From contig CAYNLW010000007.1 in NCBI GenBank assembly GCA_964398195.1, positions 1-51,385 of the forward strand: DNA of 51,385 nt. Reading direction: 5' to 3'. The stretch comes from RFPI01 sp964398195. GTDB lineage: Bacteria; Pseudomonadota; Gammaproteobacteria; Burkholderiales; Methylophilaceae. A program made the translations under genes and the position numbers. The notes under the pieces are model-generated. The model was not told where the DNA came from. It saw only the letters and a list, made by a program, of their open reading frames with translations, and searched no databases. This document shows positions 35,637-43,383 of this stretch, piece by piece (positions within the stretch are counted from its first letter, which is position 1; each line of letters begins with the position of its first letter).

Positions 35637-35968
35637 ATGGAAGCTGGCCGATAAGCCGGGTTCTGTACTTATTCGCATAAGTGACAGTCATTCCTCTAGG
35701 TTTGCAATTACTCACAAACTCAAGCGACCTACCCGCTGACAGCGCGAGCCACGCTATCGCCAGCCTATTTGGTCTTGCTACAGATGGAGGTTACCGCGTT
35801 TCACCCGATTAATCCGCAAGCAGATTAATACGACTCGTCTCTGTGGCCCTATTCCTCGCCTTATATGCCTAAGCACTTTCAGCGTACGGCCGTTAGCCGT
35901 CATCCCGCTCTACGTAGCCCGGACTTTCCTCCCCCCATAACTGGGCGGCGACTGTCTAGCCAGCTTCC
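35637..35968 (-). ncRNA. rnpB: RNase P RNA (type A)
   Basis: The minus strand reads as a bacterial RNase P RNA of about 332 nt. The 5' end GGAAGCTGGCTAGACAGTCG pairs with the 3' end CGGCCAGCTTCC. The universally conserved GAGGAAAGTCCGGGCT, the CAGAGACGAGTC-type region, GTGAAACGCGGTAACCTCC, and AACCCGGCTTATCGGCC are all present. A -10 box TAGAAT (35975-35980, minus strand) lies seven bases before the 5' end, and a T-rich stretch (ATTTTCTTTTG) follows the 3' end. It provides the catalytic RNA that trims tRNA 5' leaders. Confidence 0.96.
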
Positions 35969-36102
35969 ACCCGCATTCTAACATGCAACGCAACAAGCCT
36001 AAGGATATGGGCTGGGGTGACTGATTTTAGGGATAGACGGAATACTGTAGAAAATTAGAATTTAATACTGTCGCTGTTTAGGCAAGCGCTTTAAGATTTT
36101 AA

Positions 36103-36139
36103 GTTGTCAATTGACAACCAGTTTCCAATCACTTACTAT
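36103..36139 (+). promoter_or_regulatory. Palindromic operator overlapping a sigma70 promoter
   Basis: gttgtcaattgacaac (36103-36118) is a perfect 16-bp palindrome. Its right half contains a consensus -35, TTGACA (36111-36116), followed by a 17-base spacer and -10 TACTAT (36134-36139). The start would fall about 9-14 bases before the ATG at 36155. A repressor bound to the palindrome would cover the -35 box, which suggests autoregulation of the following two genes. Confidence 0.75.
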
Positions 36140-36154
36140 CACACGGGTGACCAC

Positions 36155-36400
36155 ATGAAGCATCCCAATAAAGAAATTGACGCTGCCATTTCATATGCAA
36201 TAACGAATGGCTGGCATGTTAAACAAGGTGGCTCACATGCTTGGGGGCAAATGAAATGCCCATTTAATAACAAAGACTGTCGATCTGGTGAATTTTGTCG
36301 GGTGAGTATTTGGAGTACACCAAAAAATCCAGTAAACCATGCAAAACAACTGCGCAAAGTTGTTGACCGATGCACCCAATTGCATCTAGAACTTAAGTGA
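36155..36400 (+). CDS. HicA-like small protein (putative toxin of a two-gene module)
   Basis: 81 residues. The segment AISYAITNGWHVKQGGSHAW (residues 11-30) resembles the dsRNA-binding-fold core of HicA toxins, with a Gly-Ser-His at 26-28 in the place of the HicA catalytic His. Unlike classical HicA it has four cysteines (35, 42, 48, 73) and a conserved-looking IWSTPKNPVNHAKQLRK C-terminus. ATG 36155 is chosen because the promoter lies just upstream and GGGTGA precedes it; the TTG at 36104 lies inside the operator. It is eight bases ahead of the HTH gene. Function as an RNA-cleaving toxin is inference. Confidence 0.75.
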   Translation: MKHPNKEIDAAISYAITNGWHVKQGGSHAWGQMKCPFNNKDCRSGEFCRVSIWSTPKNPVNHAKQLRKVVDRCTQLHLELK

Positions 36401-36408
36401 GATTAGCC

Positions 36409-36975
36409 ATGAATGAATATGATTTTGTATTGAAATTTTCCCTAGGTTCAACCAAGTTGGATAGCCAAGTGATTGCTGATCGATTATTTGAATCAGGTTG
36501 CGATGATGGCTTGGTGGGGACAGGTTTAACTGGTCGTGTTGCGATTCATTTTTTAAGACAAGCCAAGTCAGCCTTAGCCGCTATTCAAAGTGCTTTAAGA
36601 AATGTAAAAACAGCCTTACCTGAAGCTAGCTTGATTGAAGCTAGTCCAGATTTGGTTGGACTTACAGATATTGCCGATATTGTTGGCTGCAGCCGACAAA
36701 ATATTCGCAAACTCGCCATGACAAGCGCTGATTTTCCCGCGCCAGCCTATGATGGCAGCACCACCCTGTGGCATCTAGCTAACATCATTCCATGGTTAAA
36801 AGCGCAAGGACGCTATTCAATCTCAGAAGAAATTTTGCAAGTCGCACAAATCAATATGGTGATTAATTTGGCTGGTAAAATGGGGACTTATGACAGTAGC
36901 CAGCTTCTAGAGCAACTGGCAGAGGCAAAGCAGATTATGAAATTGCGCAACAAGGTATTACAAGAACTTGCTTGA
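36409..36975 (+). CDS. Helix-turn-helix DNA-binding protein (putative antitoxin/repressor)
   Basis: 188 residues. The N-terminal domain (1-80: YDFVLKFSLG, FESGCDDGLVGTGLTGRVAI, AIQSALRNV) looks like a small alpha/beta fold. A helix-turn-helix follows at about 83-105 (GLTDIADIVGCSRQNIRKLA) with a wing-like FPAPAYDGSTTLWHLANIIPWL, reminiscent of AlpA/MerR-type winged helices. The C-terminus is helical. It is probably co-transcribed with the HicA-like gene and is the likely ligand of the palindrome at 36103-36118. The module lies between rnpB and ung and is AT-rich, which suggests acquisition. Confidence 0.75.
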   Translation: MNEYDFVLKFSLGSTKLDSQVIADRLFESGCDDGLVGTGLTGRVAIHFLRQAKSALAAIQSALRNVKTALPEASLIEASPDLVGLTDIADIVGCSRQNIRKLAMTSADFPAPAYDGSTTLWHLANIIPWLKAQGRYSISEEILQVAQINMVINLAGKMGTYDSSQLLEQLAEAKQIMKLRNKVLQELA

Positions 36976-37075
36976 TTTTTAAATTGCTTTTAAATCTCCT
37001 CAATTAACTTAATCCATTTTAGATAACGAATTCAATTACAAAATCTTCCTTTTCATCACCCGCAATCACAGCAAA

Positions 37076-37771
37076 ATGACCTTATCCTCCAATGAAAACC
37101 TAGCAGGGCAATTACAAGCTTCTTGGCGGCGTGTTATAGGCGCGGAGTTTGATCAGCCTTATATGCAGGCCTTGCAGGCCTTTTTGCGGCAGGAGAAGGC
37201 GCTGGGGAAGGTGATTTATCCACCTGAGTCGCTGATTTTTAATGCGTTTAACCACACGCCGTTTGAACAGGTGCGGGTGGTGATTATTGGGCAGGATCCC
37301 TATCATGGCGAAGGACAGGCGCATGGATTGAGTTTTTCTGTGCCTGCGAGGGTGGCGTTGCCGCCTTCTTTGCAAAATATATTTAAAGAAATTCAACAAG
37401 ACCTCGCCATTAGCATGAGTGGCAAAGGCGATTTAAGTGCTTGGGCGGCGCAGGGGGTGTTGTTGTTGAATGCCACTTTGACGGTTGAGCATGGTTTGGC
37501 GGGATCGCATCAGAAGCGCGGTTGGGAGCAATTTACCGATGCGGCGATTGCCGCCTTGAATCAATATCGTCAAGGCTTAGTGTTTGTATTATGGGGCAGT
37601 TATGCTCAGCGCAAAGGCCAGATGATAGATAGACAACGTCATTTGGTGCTGAGCTCGGTGCATCCCTCGCCTTTGTCTGCGCACCGAGGATTTTTTGGTA
37701 ATCAGCAATTCTCGCGTATTAACGACTATCTGCAACAACAAGGGCAAGCCCCCATTAATTGGCAGATTTAA
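37076..37771 (+). CDS. ung: Uracil-DNA glycosylase
   Basis: 231-residue family 1 UDG that removes uracil from DNA at the start of base excision repair. The catalytic water-activating loop VVIIGQDPYHGEGQAHGLSF, the Ser-Pro loop LPPSLQNIFKEI, LLLNATLTVE (uracil-binding Asn), and the Leu-intercalation loop HPSPLSAHRGFFG are all intact. It has a normal length. Its own promoter probably lies in the 100-bp AT-rich spacer after the HTH gene. Confidence 0.97.
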   Translation: MTLSSNENLAGQLQASWRRVIGAEFDQPYMQALQAFLRQEKALGKVIYPPESLIFNAFNHTPFEQVRVVIIGQDPYHGEGQAHGLSFSVPARVALPPSLQNIFKEIQQDLAISMSGKGDLSAWAAQGVLLLNATLTVEHGLAGSHQKRGWEQFTDAAIAALNQYRQGLVFVLWGSYAQRKGQMIDRQRHLVLSSVHPSPLSAHRGFFGNQQFSRINDYLQQQGQAPINWQI

Positions 37772-37836
37772 GCAATACACAGCGTTAAACTAACCCCCAT
37801 CATTGCCCATATCATGCCGCTAGCAATAGCGCTCTA

Positions 37837-38877
37837 TCAATTTCCTGATACTAATTGCCATGCCACTTGCTGTCCGGCTCTTAATGGCACCAACTGTTCT
37901 GAACCATAAGGGATTTCCTGTGGCACTTGCCATGCTTGTTTGCGCAAAGTGATGCGCTGTTGATTGCGTGGCAGACGATAGAAATCTGCGCCATAAAAAC
38001 TAGCAAAACCTTCTAATTTATCCAGCGCGTTGGCTTGCTCAAATACTTCTGCGTAAAGCTCAATGGCATTGATAGCGTTATACATTCCGGCGCAACCGCA
38101 ATCGCTTTCTTTGGCGGTTTTGGCGTGTGGAGCACTATCGGTGCCGAGAAAGAATTTGTGACTACCGCTGGTGGCCGCTTTCACCAAAGCCAGTCTATGG
38201 CGTTCACGCTTAAGCACCGGCAGACAATAATGATGCGGGCGCATACCACCGCTAAACATGGCATTACGGTTCATCAATAAATGATGCGGGGTAATGGTAG
38301 CCGCCACATTATCTGGCGCGGCGGCAACAAACTCAGCCGCGTCTTGTGTGGTGATATGTTCAAACACCACGCGCAACTTGGGGAATTGCTTGAGCAAGGG
38401 CTGCAGAATGCGATCGATAAATACTCGCTCGCGGTCAAACACATCAATCTCTGCATCAGTGACCTCGCCATGCACCAGCAAAGGCATATCCAAAGTCTGC
38501 ATCTGCTCAATCACCGCATAGCATTTCAAAATATCAGTCACACCAGAATCAGAATTGGTGGTGGCGCCGGCCGGATATAACTTGACGCCATGCACGATGC
38601 CGCTTTGTTTAGCCAAGGCGATTTGTTGCGGGGCAGTATTATCGGTCAGATATAGCGTCATCAAAGGCTGAAACTTCGCCCCCGCAGGCAGCAAGTCGAT
38701 AATGCGCTGGTAATAGGCCTGCGCCAAAGCGGCAGTGGTCACTGGTGGCCGCAAGTTAGGCATGACGATGGCACGCGCAAAGCGCTGTATGGTATCGGGC
38801 AGCACCGCCGCCATTTGTGCGCCATCGCGTAAATGTAAATGCCAATCATCAGGTTGAGTCAGGGTAATTTCAGTCAT
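37837..38877 (-). CDS. pyrC: Dihydroorotase (class II, E. coli PyrC type)
   Basis: 346-residue binuclear zinc amidohydrolase that cyclises carbamoyl-aspartate to dihydroorotate in pyrimidine synthesis. Seen: DWHLHLRDGAQM (metal His pair), VKLYPAGATTNSDSGV (the carboxylated Lys), HGEVTD, VFEHITT, and FLGTDSAPHAKTAKE (catalytic Asp). It overlaps the rsmI stop by eight bases, so the two are translationally linked. Confidence 0.97.
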   Translation of the reverse strand: MTEITLTQPDDWHLHLRDGAQMAAVLPDTIQRFARAIVMPNLRPPVTTAALAQAYYQRIIDLLPAGAKFQPLMTLYLTDNTAPQQIALAKQSGIVHGVKLYPAGATTNSDSGVTDILKCYAVIEQMQTLDMPLLVHGEVTDAEIDVFDRERVFIDRILQPLLKQFPKLRVVFEHITTQDAAEFVAAAPDNVAATITPHHLLMNRNAMFSGGMRPHHYCLPVLKRERHRLALVKAATSGSHKFFLGTDSAPHAKTAKESDCGCAGMYNAINAIELYAEVFEQANALDKLEGFASFYGADFYRLPRNQQRITLRKQAWQVPQEIPYGSEQLVPLRAGQQVAWQLVSGN

Positions 38878-39772
38878 CTTGTTTCATCTTCAAAGCATAT
38901 TCATACACCAGATTTTTTTTCGCGCCGGTGATGTCTGCGCATAATTTCACTGCCTGTTTCAGCGGCAACTCAGCTAACAACTTGGCCAACACTTGCTGCC
39001 ATTGACTATCGTCTTGCGCGATTGCCAGCTTTTCTTGCGGCAGCAATATTAAAACAAATTCGCCACGTTGTTGCTGCGGGTCGTTTTGCAGGGTGGCGAT
39101 TACCTCTGCCACCGAGGCGCGATATAAGGACTCGTATTGTTTGGTCAGTTCTCGCGCCACCATGATCTCGCGCTGCGCGCCACAAACGCTGAGCACATCT
39201 TGCAAACAGGCCATAATCCTATGCGGCGCTTCGTAAAATACTAGGCAATGCGGACTGTCTAGATGCGCTGTTAACACTTGCTGGCGCTGTTTGCTAGAAG
39301 CCGGCAAAAAGCCATAAAACTGATACGCAGTACCCATATGACCCGCCACCGACATCGCCGTCGTGACTGCGCTAGCACCGGGGATAGGCACCACTTTGAC
39401 CCCAGACTTTAGCATCAGATTAACCACCAGCGCACCGGGGTCGCTAATTGCTGGGGTACCCGCATCGGTAATCAAAGCCACCGCCGCGCCTTGCTGTATC
39501 TTGTGCAATAACTGTTGCGCGGCCTTGAGCTCGTTATGCTCATGCACCGCCAGCATAGGGGCGCTAATCGCATAGTGTTTTAACAAAGCCGCGCTATGTC
39601 GCGTATCTTCGGCGGCAATCACATCGACTTGGCGCAATACTTGGATAGCACGCAAGGTGATATCTTGCAGATTCCCAATCGGCGTTGCCACCACATATAA
39701 TGCTGCTTCAAGCCCAGCCGCCTGAGTGGCAAGCGCGGCATCGTTAGAAGAAGGAATAGCGCTTTTAGACAT
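38870..39772 (-). CDS. rsmI: 16S rRNA (cytidine-1402-2'-O)-methyltransferase
   Basis: About 300 residues; SAM-dependent tetrapyrrole-methylase fold that 2'-O-methylates C1402, the same base that RsmH N4-methylates. Motifs: LYVVATPIGNLQDITLRA, AAEDTRHSAALLKHY, ALITDAGTPAISDPG, PIPGASAVTTAMSVAG, and a C-terminal helical extension. The start is uncertain: ATG 39772 (MSKSAIPSS) lacks a clear Shine-Dalgarno, and in-frame starts exist further upstream, up to 39874. It is divergent from yraN, the usual arrangement, although lpoA is not between them. Confidence 0.94.
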   Translation of the reverse strand: MSKSAIPSSNDAALATQAAGLEAALYVVATPIGNLQDITLRAIQVLRQVDVIAAEDTRHSAALLKHYAISAPMLAVHEHNELKAAQQLLHKIQQGAAVALITDAGTPAISDPGALVVNLMLKSGVKVVPIPGASAVTTAMSVAGHMGTAYQFYGFLPASSKQRQQVLTAHLDSPHCLVFYEAPHRIMACLQDVLSVCGAQREIMVARELTKQYESLYRASVAEVIATLQNDPQQQRGEFVLILLPQEKLAIAQDDSQWQQVLAKLLAELPLKQAVKLCADITGAKKNLVYEYALKMKQDD

Positions 39773-39944
39773 AGCGGTTGTTGAGCTTGAGTGCATGATC
39801 GAATGGCATAGGGCTGAGTGGCTGATGTGATTGATGGTCAGGTTGTGAATGCTAAGCACAAATTGTAACGGCAAAATGCCTTTAAACGTATGCCAATAAC
39901 AAAACTAATTGATAGGCAAAATAATAAATTCCTTGAGGTGTGTC

Positions 39945-40283
39945 ATGACCCTAACGATAGGCCAGCAGGCCGAACAACTAGCCTTGCAATATTTGCAACA
40001 ACAAGGCCTGAAACTGCTACAGCGCAATTTTCGTGGGCGTTTTGGCGAGATTGATTTGGTCATGCGCGATGGCAATACGCTGGTCTTTATTGAAGTCAGG
40101 CTGCGCAAAATGACTGCTTTTGGCGGCGCCGAGGGCAGTATCACGGCAAAAAAACAGAAAAAGATACAGCTCACCGCCAGTCAATATATACAACGTTATG
40201 GCCTACAACCCTGTCGGTTTGACACCATTTTGATGCAACAACTGAATATGCAAAGCATCGTATGGGTGAAAAATGCTTTCTAA
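39945..40283 (+). CDS. yraN: UPF0102 family protein YraN
   Basis: 112-residue protein with a restriction-endonuclease-like core: a helical N-terminus (GQQAEQLALQYLQQQGL), RNFRGRFGEIDLVMRDG and TLVFIEVRLRK (ExD...ExR in place of the usual ExK), then ITAKKQKKIQ. Family function is not firmly established; DNA repair or Holliday-junction roles have been proposed. ATG 39945 has GAGGTG five bases upstream; the ATT-region starts further up are unsupported. It heads the yraN-diaA-dolP gene order known from E. coli. Confidence 0.9.
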   Translation: MTLTIGQQAEQLALQYLQQQGLKLLQRNFRGRFGEIDLVMRDGNTLVFIEVRLRKMTAFGGAEGSITAKKQKKIQLTASQYIQRYGLQPCRFDTILMQQLNMQSIVWVKNAF

Positions 40284-40650
40284 CTTTTGTCTATTTAATC
40301 TGTCTGAGAAAAAATGTTAGCAAAGCAACTGAGTTGGCATCATCTTCGCTTAAGTGAAGTTCGCTTAAGTGAAGTTCGCTTAAGTGAAGTTCGCTTGAGT
40401 ATATTGAGTATAGANNNNNNNNNNNNNNNNNNNNNNNNNNNNNNNNNNNNNNNNNNNNNNNNNNNNNNNNNNNNNNNNNNNNNNNNNNNNNNNNNNNNNN
40501 NNNNNNNNNNNNNNTTCGCTTAAGTGAAGTTCGCTTAAGTGAAGTTCGCTTGAGTATATTGAGTATAGATAGCTAGCACGATAAAGGTTTTAAACAAATA
40601 TCAGCTGTAGTTTGTATCAGGGGTAGTTGGATATCAGGTAAAATATCGCG
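40284..40650. repeat. Spacer with 15-bp tandem repeats and a 100-N gap
   Basis: Copies of ttcgcttaagtgaag lie at 40345-40359, 40360-40374 and 40375-40389, and again after the gap at 40515-40529 and 40530-40544. Each block is followed by a variant unit and a 9-bp doublet ttgagtata x2. Each unit with one preceding base is an imperfect palindrome (CTTcGCTTAAGtGAAG). Positions 40360-40414 and 40515-40569 are identical over 55 bp. No gene is supported here. Confidence 0.9.
40415..40514. other. Assembly gap (100 N)
   Basis: Exactly 100 N inside the 15-bp repeat array. The 55 bases before it equal the 55 bases after it, so the two contigs may simply overlap, or the array may be longer than drawn. 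Confidence 0.97.
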
Positions 40651-41241
40651 ATGGACTTACCAAGCCGCATTAATGAGCATTTCAAACAGCATGTGCTAGT
40701 CACCAGTCAGCTAGCACCCCTTCTGATTGAACCCATACAGCAAGCCAGTGAAATTATCTCAGAAAGCTTATTAGCCAGAAAAAAAGTGCTGTGCTGCGGC
40801 AATAGTGTATGCGCTGCCCATGCACAATATTTAACCAGCCGCTTGATGGGACATTTAAGTTTCGAGCGCCCTGCTTTGGCCGCCATCAATCTTGCCCAAG
40901 ATAGCCAGTTGCTCAGCGCGATGGCCATCAACAACGAATTTCAACAAGTGTTTAGTCGCCAAGTGGCCGCGCTAGGCGAGCCGCAAGATGTGTTGTTTGT
41001 GATGTGCGTCAGCGGCACTTCGGACAACTTAGTCGCCGCCATACAAACCGCCAGAGAACAAGGCCTCCAAGTGATTGCCATGCTAGGTGGCGACGGCGGC
41101 GAAGTGATAGAAACGCTGCGCGACAGCGATGTGTTGATTAGCATTCCCACCCATGAAGTGGCTTTATTACAAGAGATTTTTATCATTGTCATGCATTGCA
41201 TTTGCGATGCAGTGGACAGTATTTTATTAGGAGTTGAATAA
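40651..41241 (+). CDS. DiaA/GmhA-like SIS-domain protein
   Basis: 196-residue single SIS-domain protein. In E. coli the gene at this place (yraN-diaA-dolP) encodes DiaA, which binds DnaA and promotes timely initiation at oriC; the paralogue GmhA isomerises sedoheptulose-7-phosphate. The first SIS loop, normally GNGGSA, reads GNSVCAAH (residues 50-57), so the Gly-Ser that holds sugar phosphate is lost. The second loop MCVSGTSDNLVAAIQTA is closer to normal. This favours a DiaA-like structural role over isomerase activity, by inference. It shares one base with the next gene (TAATG). Confidence 0.85.
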   Translation: MDLPSRINEHFKQHVLVTSQLAPLLIEPIQQASEIISESLLARKKVLCCGNSVCAAHAQYLTSRLMGHLSFERPALAAINLAQDSQLLSAMAINNEFQQVFSRQVAALGEPQDVLFVMCVSGTSDNLVAAIQTAREQGLQVIAMLGGDGGEVIETLRDSDVLISIPTHEVALLQEIFIIVMHCICDAVDSILLGVE

Positions 41242-41852
41242 TGTTTTTATCCCATCTGAAATTAACCCAGTTCCCCCTTAAATTCATCGGCCAAAGCGCT
41301 GTGATGATTGCCCTAGCCAGCCAACTAAACGCTTGTGTGCCAGTCGTGGCAGGCGGTGTAGCAACTGCCGGCGCCATGGTGTCCGACCGACGCAGTTCAG
41401 GCACCTTTATCGACGATGAAACTATCGAACTTAAAGCGGTCAAAGCCATCGGTGACAACTTTGGCAACAAAGTGATACACGCCAATATCACCAGCTATAA
41501 CCGCCATGTGTTAATCACCGGCGAAGTCAGCGATGAGGCCAATAAAGCCAAAGCAGAAGCTGCAGTCAAAGCGGTGGATAACAATATTAAGAAAGTGATT
41601 AACGAATTAAAGATTCAGCCTAATTCGGAGCTTTCTGAGCGCGTAAAAGACAGCTATATCACTTCTAAAGTGAAAGCGGAATTTATCAAGAAGAACATCT
41701 TCCCAGCCACTTATGTCAAGGTTATTACCGAAGCTGGGACAGTGTATTTAATGGGTATAGTGACCAAAAAAGAAGCCGATGACGCGGTTGAATTGGCGCG
41801 TAACACGCCTGATGTAAAACATGTCGTTAAAGTATTTGAATATATCAATTAA
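41241..41852 (+). CDS. BON-domain lipoprotein (DolP/YraP-like)
   Basis: 203 residues. The N-terminal signal has a lipobox (ASQLNAC, Cys about 31), followed by VPVVAGGVATAGAMVSDRR as in YraP. Two BON domains come next (about 60-125 with SYNRHVLITGEVSDEANKA, and 135-203 with VITEAGTVYLMGIVTKKEA). DolP supports outer-membrane integrity and BAM function in enterobacteria. Start ATG 41241 has AGGAG eight bases upstream and overlaps the stop of the SIS gene. Confidence 0.93.
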   Translation: MFLSHLKLTQFPLKFIGQSAVMIALASQLNACVPVVAGGVATAGAMVSDRRSSGTFIDDETIELKAVKAIGDNFGNKVIHANITSYNRHVLITGEVSDEANKAKAEAAVKAVDNNIKKVINELKIQPNSELSERVKDSYITSKVKAEFIKKNIFPATYVKVITEAGTVYLMGIVTKKEADDAVELARNTPDVKHVVKVFEYIN

Positions 41853-41884
41853 TTGTTAATTTATTTTTAAAAAAGAGTAGCCGC

Positions 41885-42178
41885 ATGAGCAAAGAAATTA
41901 TTATCCAAGGCCTAACCAAAGCCGGCAAACCTTTCCGCCCCAGCGACTGGGTGGACAGAATGTGTAGCACCTATGCCAGCTTTGGCGCCGACCGCAAACT
42001 CAAGTATTCGCCTTATCTAAAACCCAAAGTGGTGGCTGGGGTGAGATGCTTGTCTGTGGATTTGAAACTAAAAGATGTGAATCCCGAGGGCTATCAGCAG
42101 TTGATGCATTTCGCTCAAGAGAATAATTTGAATGTGTTAGATGATGCTGGCAACAGCATAGAAGTCACGCAAGCCTAA
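41885..42178 (+). CDS. DUF3579 family protein
   Basis: 97 residues, cytoplasmic. The pattern IIIQGLTKAGKPFRPSDWVD, RMCSTYASFGADRKLKYSPY and VAGVRCLSVDLKLKDVNPEG matches my recollection of the betaproteobacterial DUF3579 family, whose function is unknown. It follows the BON lipoprotein by 32 bases and ends in a strong terminator, so it closes the yraN-diaA-dolP operon here. Confidence 0.8.
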   Translation: MSKEIIIQGLTKAGKPFRPSDWVDRMCSTYASFGADRKLKYSPYLKPKVVAGVRCLSVDLKLKDVNPEGYQQLMHFAQENNLNVLDDAGNSIEVTQA

Positions 42179-42200
42179 TTCATCTTAGTCCAGCGTCCAT

Positions 42201-42230
42201 TGCCCGCTAATGTTTAGCGGGCATTTTTTG
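42201..42230 (+). terminator. Rho-independent terminator after the DUF3579 gene
   Basis: Perfect 10-bp stem tgcccgctaa/ttagcgggca (42201-42210, 42214-42223), loop tgt, then ttttttg. The stop codon of the convergent TlpA-like gene is inside the right arm, so the two genes share the hairpin sequence. The minus-strand reading has no T-run, so it works mainly on the plus strand. Confidence 0.93.
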
Positions 42231-42771
42231 TTGCGCCATCTATGATTTGTTCAATCTGCCGCCGCGTAATGGCGCCACGCTTGGTCAACACCAGCTCGCC
42301 ATTGGGGTTATAAAGCAAGCTGGTAGGTAATAATTCAATCTTGCCAAATTGCCCTTTAATCTTGGCGTTGGACAAGACGATGGGATACGACACCAGCATA
42401 TCGTCGATAAAATCGCGCACTTGTTTTTCGCTTTGATAATCCTGCGCGATGCCGATGACCATCAAGTTGGCTTTGCGTTGGTCATACAACATAACTAAAT
42501 CGGGCATTTCTTCTAAACATGGCGGACACCAAGTGGCCCAGAAATTGATCACTAGCCACTTGCCACGGTAATCGCTAAGCGTATGTGATTTGCCATTTAA
42601 ATCGCGCAGCGTGATGTCAGGCGGCGCGTTGTCGCGCGCAGCGATTTGCCTGCTTGCCCATGCCGTTTTCCCGCAAGCGAACGGACTAGACAGCAAACTG
42701 CTAGTGAGCAACAGCGTCATCAACAGCGCTTTCAGGCAAATGGAATAAGCAGCGGGTGTGTGGATTAACAT
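42214..42771 (-). CDS. TlpA/ResA-like periplasmic thiol-disulfide oxidoreductase
   Basis: 185 residues. An N-terminal signal sequence or anchor (KALLMTLLLTSSLLSSPFAC) is followed by a thioredoxin fold: ITLRDLNGKSHTLSDYRGKW, VINFWATWCPPCLEEMPDLV (CPPC active site, as in TlpA and ResA), and ELLPTSLLYNPNGELV with the cis-Pro. Such proteins reduce disulfides in the periplasm, often for cytochrome c maturation; the partner is not evident here. ATG 42771 has AAGGAG eight bases upstream. It is divergent from trxA. Confidence 0.9.
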   Translation of the reverse strand: MLIHTPAAYSICLKALLMTLLLTSSLLSSPFACGKTAWASRQIAARDNAPPDITLRDLNGKSHTLSDYRGKWLVINFWATWCPPCLEEMPDLVMLYDQRKANLMVIGIAQDYQSEKQVRDFIDDMLVSYPIVLSNAKIKGQFGKIELLPTSLLYNPNGELVLTKRGAITRRQIEQIIDGATKNAR

Positions 42772-42958
42772 CTAACGCACTCCTTAAATGATGATGCAAT
42801 GAAGAGGGATTCAAGCACTAAACTTTGCTTAAACAGCCAAACTAGTTGAGATATTACTTCACTTAATGGCTTTTTTTCGCTAGCATTACATGACACGAGA
42901 ATTCTATCGTTATTAAATCCCTACAAAACTTCAATCTTTTCAATCTTTAGAGGTTCAG

Positions 42959-43285
42959 ATGAGTGACCAGATTTTACATACCAGCGACGCAGCGTTTGAG
43001 CAAGAAGTGCTGCAGTCCACAACACCAGTGTTAGTTGATTATTGGGCTGAATGGTGTGGCCCTTGCAAAATGATCGCCCCTATCTTGGACGAAGTCGCCA
43101 AGGAATATCAGGGTCGTATCAAAGTTGCCAAATTAAATATCGACGAAAATCCGATGACCCCGCCAAAATATGGCATACGTGGTATCCCCACCTTAATGAT
43201 TTTCAAAAATGGTAATGTCGAAGCCACCAAAGTGGGCGCATTATCTAAATCGCAGTTGACGGCGTTTATTGACAGCAATATTTAA
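42959..43285 (+). CDS. trxA: Thioredoxin 1
   Basis: 108-residue cytoplasmic thioredoxin with the active site VDYWAEWCGPCKMIAPIL (Cys33 and Cys36) and the cis-Pro loop GIRGIPTLMIFKNG. It reduces protein disulfides with electrons from thioredoxin reductase. GAGGT lies upstream of ATG 42959. The trxA-rho order is the standard proteobacterial arrangement. Confidence 0.98.
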   Translation: MSDQILHTSDAAFEQEVLQSTTPVLVDYWAEWCGPCKMIAPILDEVAKEYQGRIKVAKLNIDENPMTPPKYGIRGIPTLMIFKNGNVEATKVGALSKSQLTAFIDSNI

Positions 43286-43304
43286 TCGCTATAACCTTTA
43301 GCTC

Positions 43305-43334
43305 ATGGGTTTGCAGTTCTGCAAACCCATCTTT
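43305..43334 (+). terminator. Hairpin between trxA and rho
   Basis: Perfect 11-bp inverted repeat atgggtttgca/tgcaaacccat (43305-43315, 43320-43330) with loop gttc, then only cttt. The weak T-tail suggests a partial terminator after trxA or a structured rho leader. Confidence 0.65.
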
Positions 43335-43383
43335 AAATCACCTTCTCCTGTAACACTTCTATCCATCCCTAAGTGAGTCCCTT

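Noticed and set aside
35479..35715. 78-codon minus-strand open frame
   Set aside because: It overlaps the 3' part of rnpB and the mraZ upstream region, has no ribosome-binding site and no recognisable product.
40274..40327. Imperfect inverted repeat around the yraN stop
   Set aside because: The arms are about 31 bases apart with a bulge and no T-run, so it is not a credible terminator.
40314..40523. Open frame running through the second N gap
   Set aside because: It is made of the 15-bp tandem repeat (repeating RLSEV) and unknown bases.
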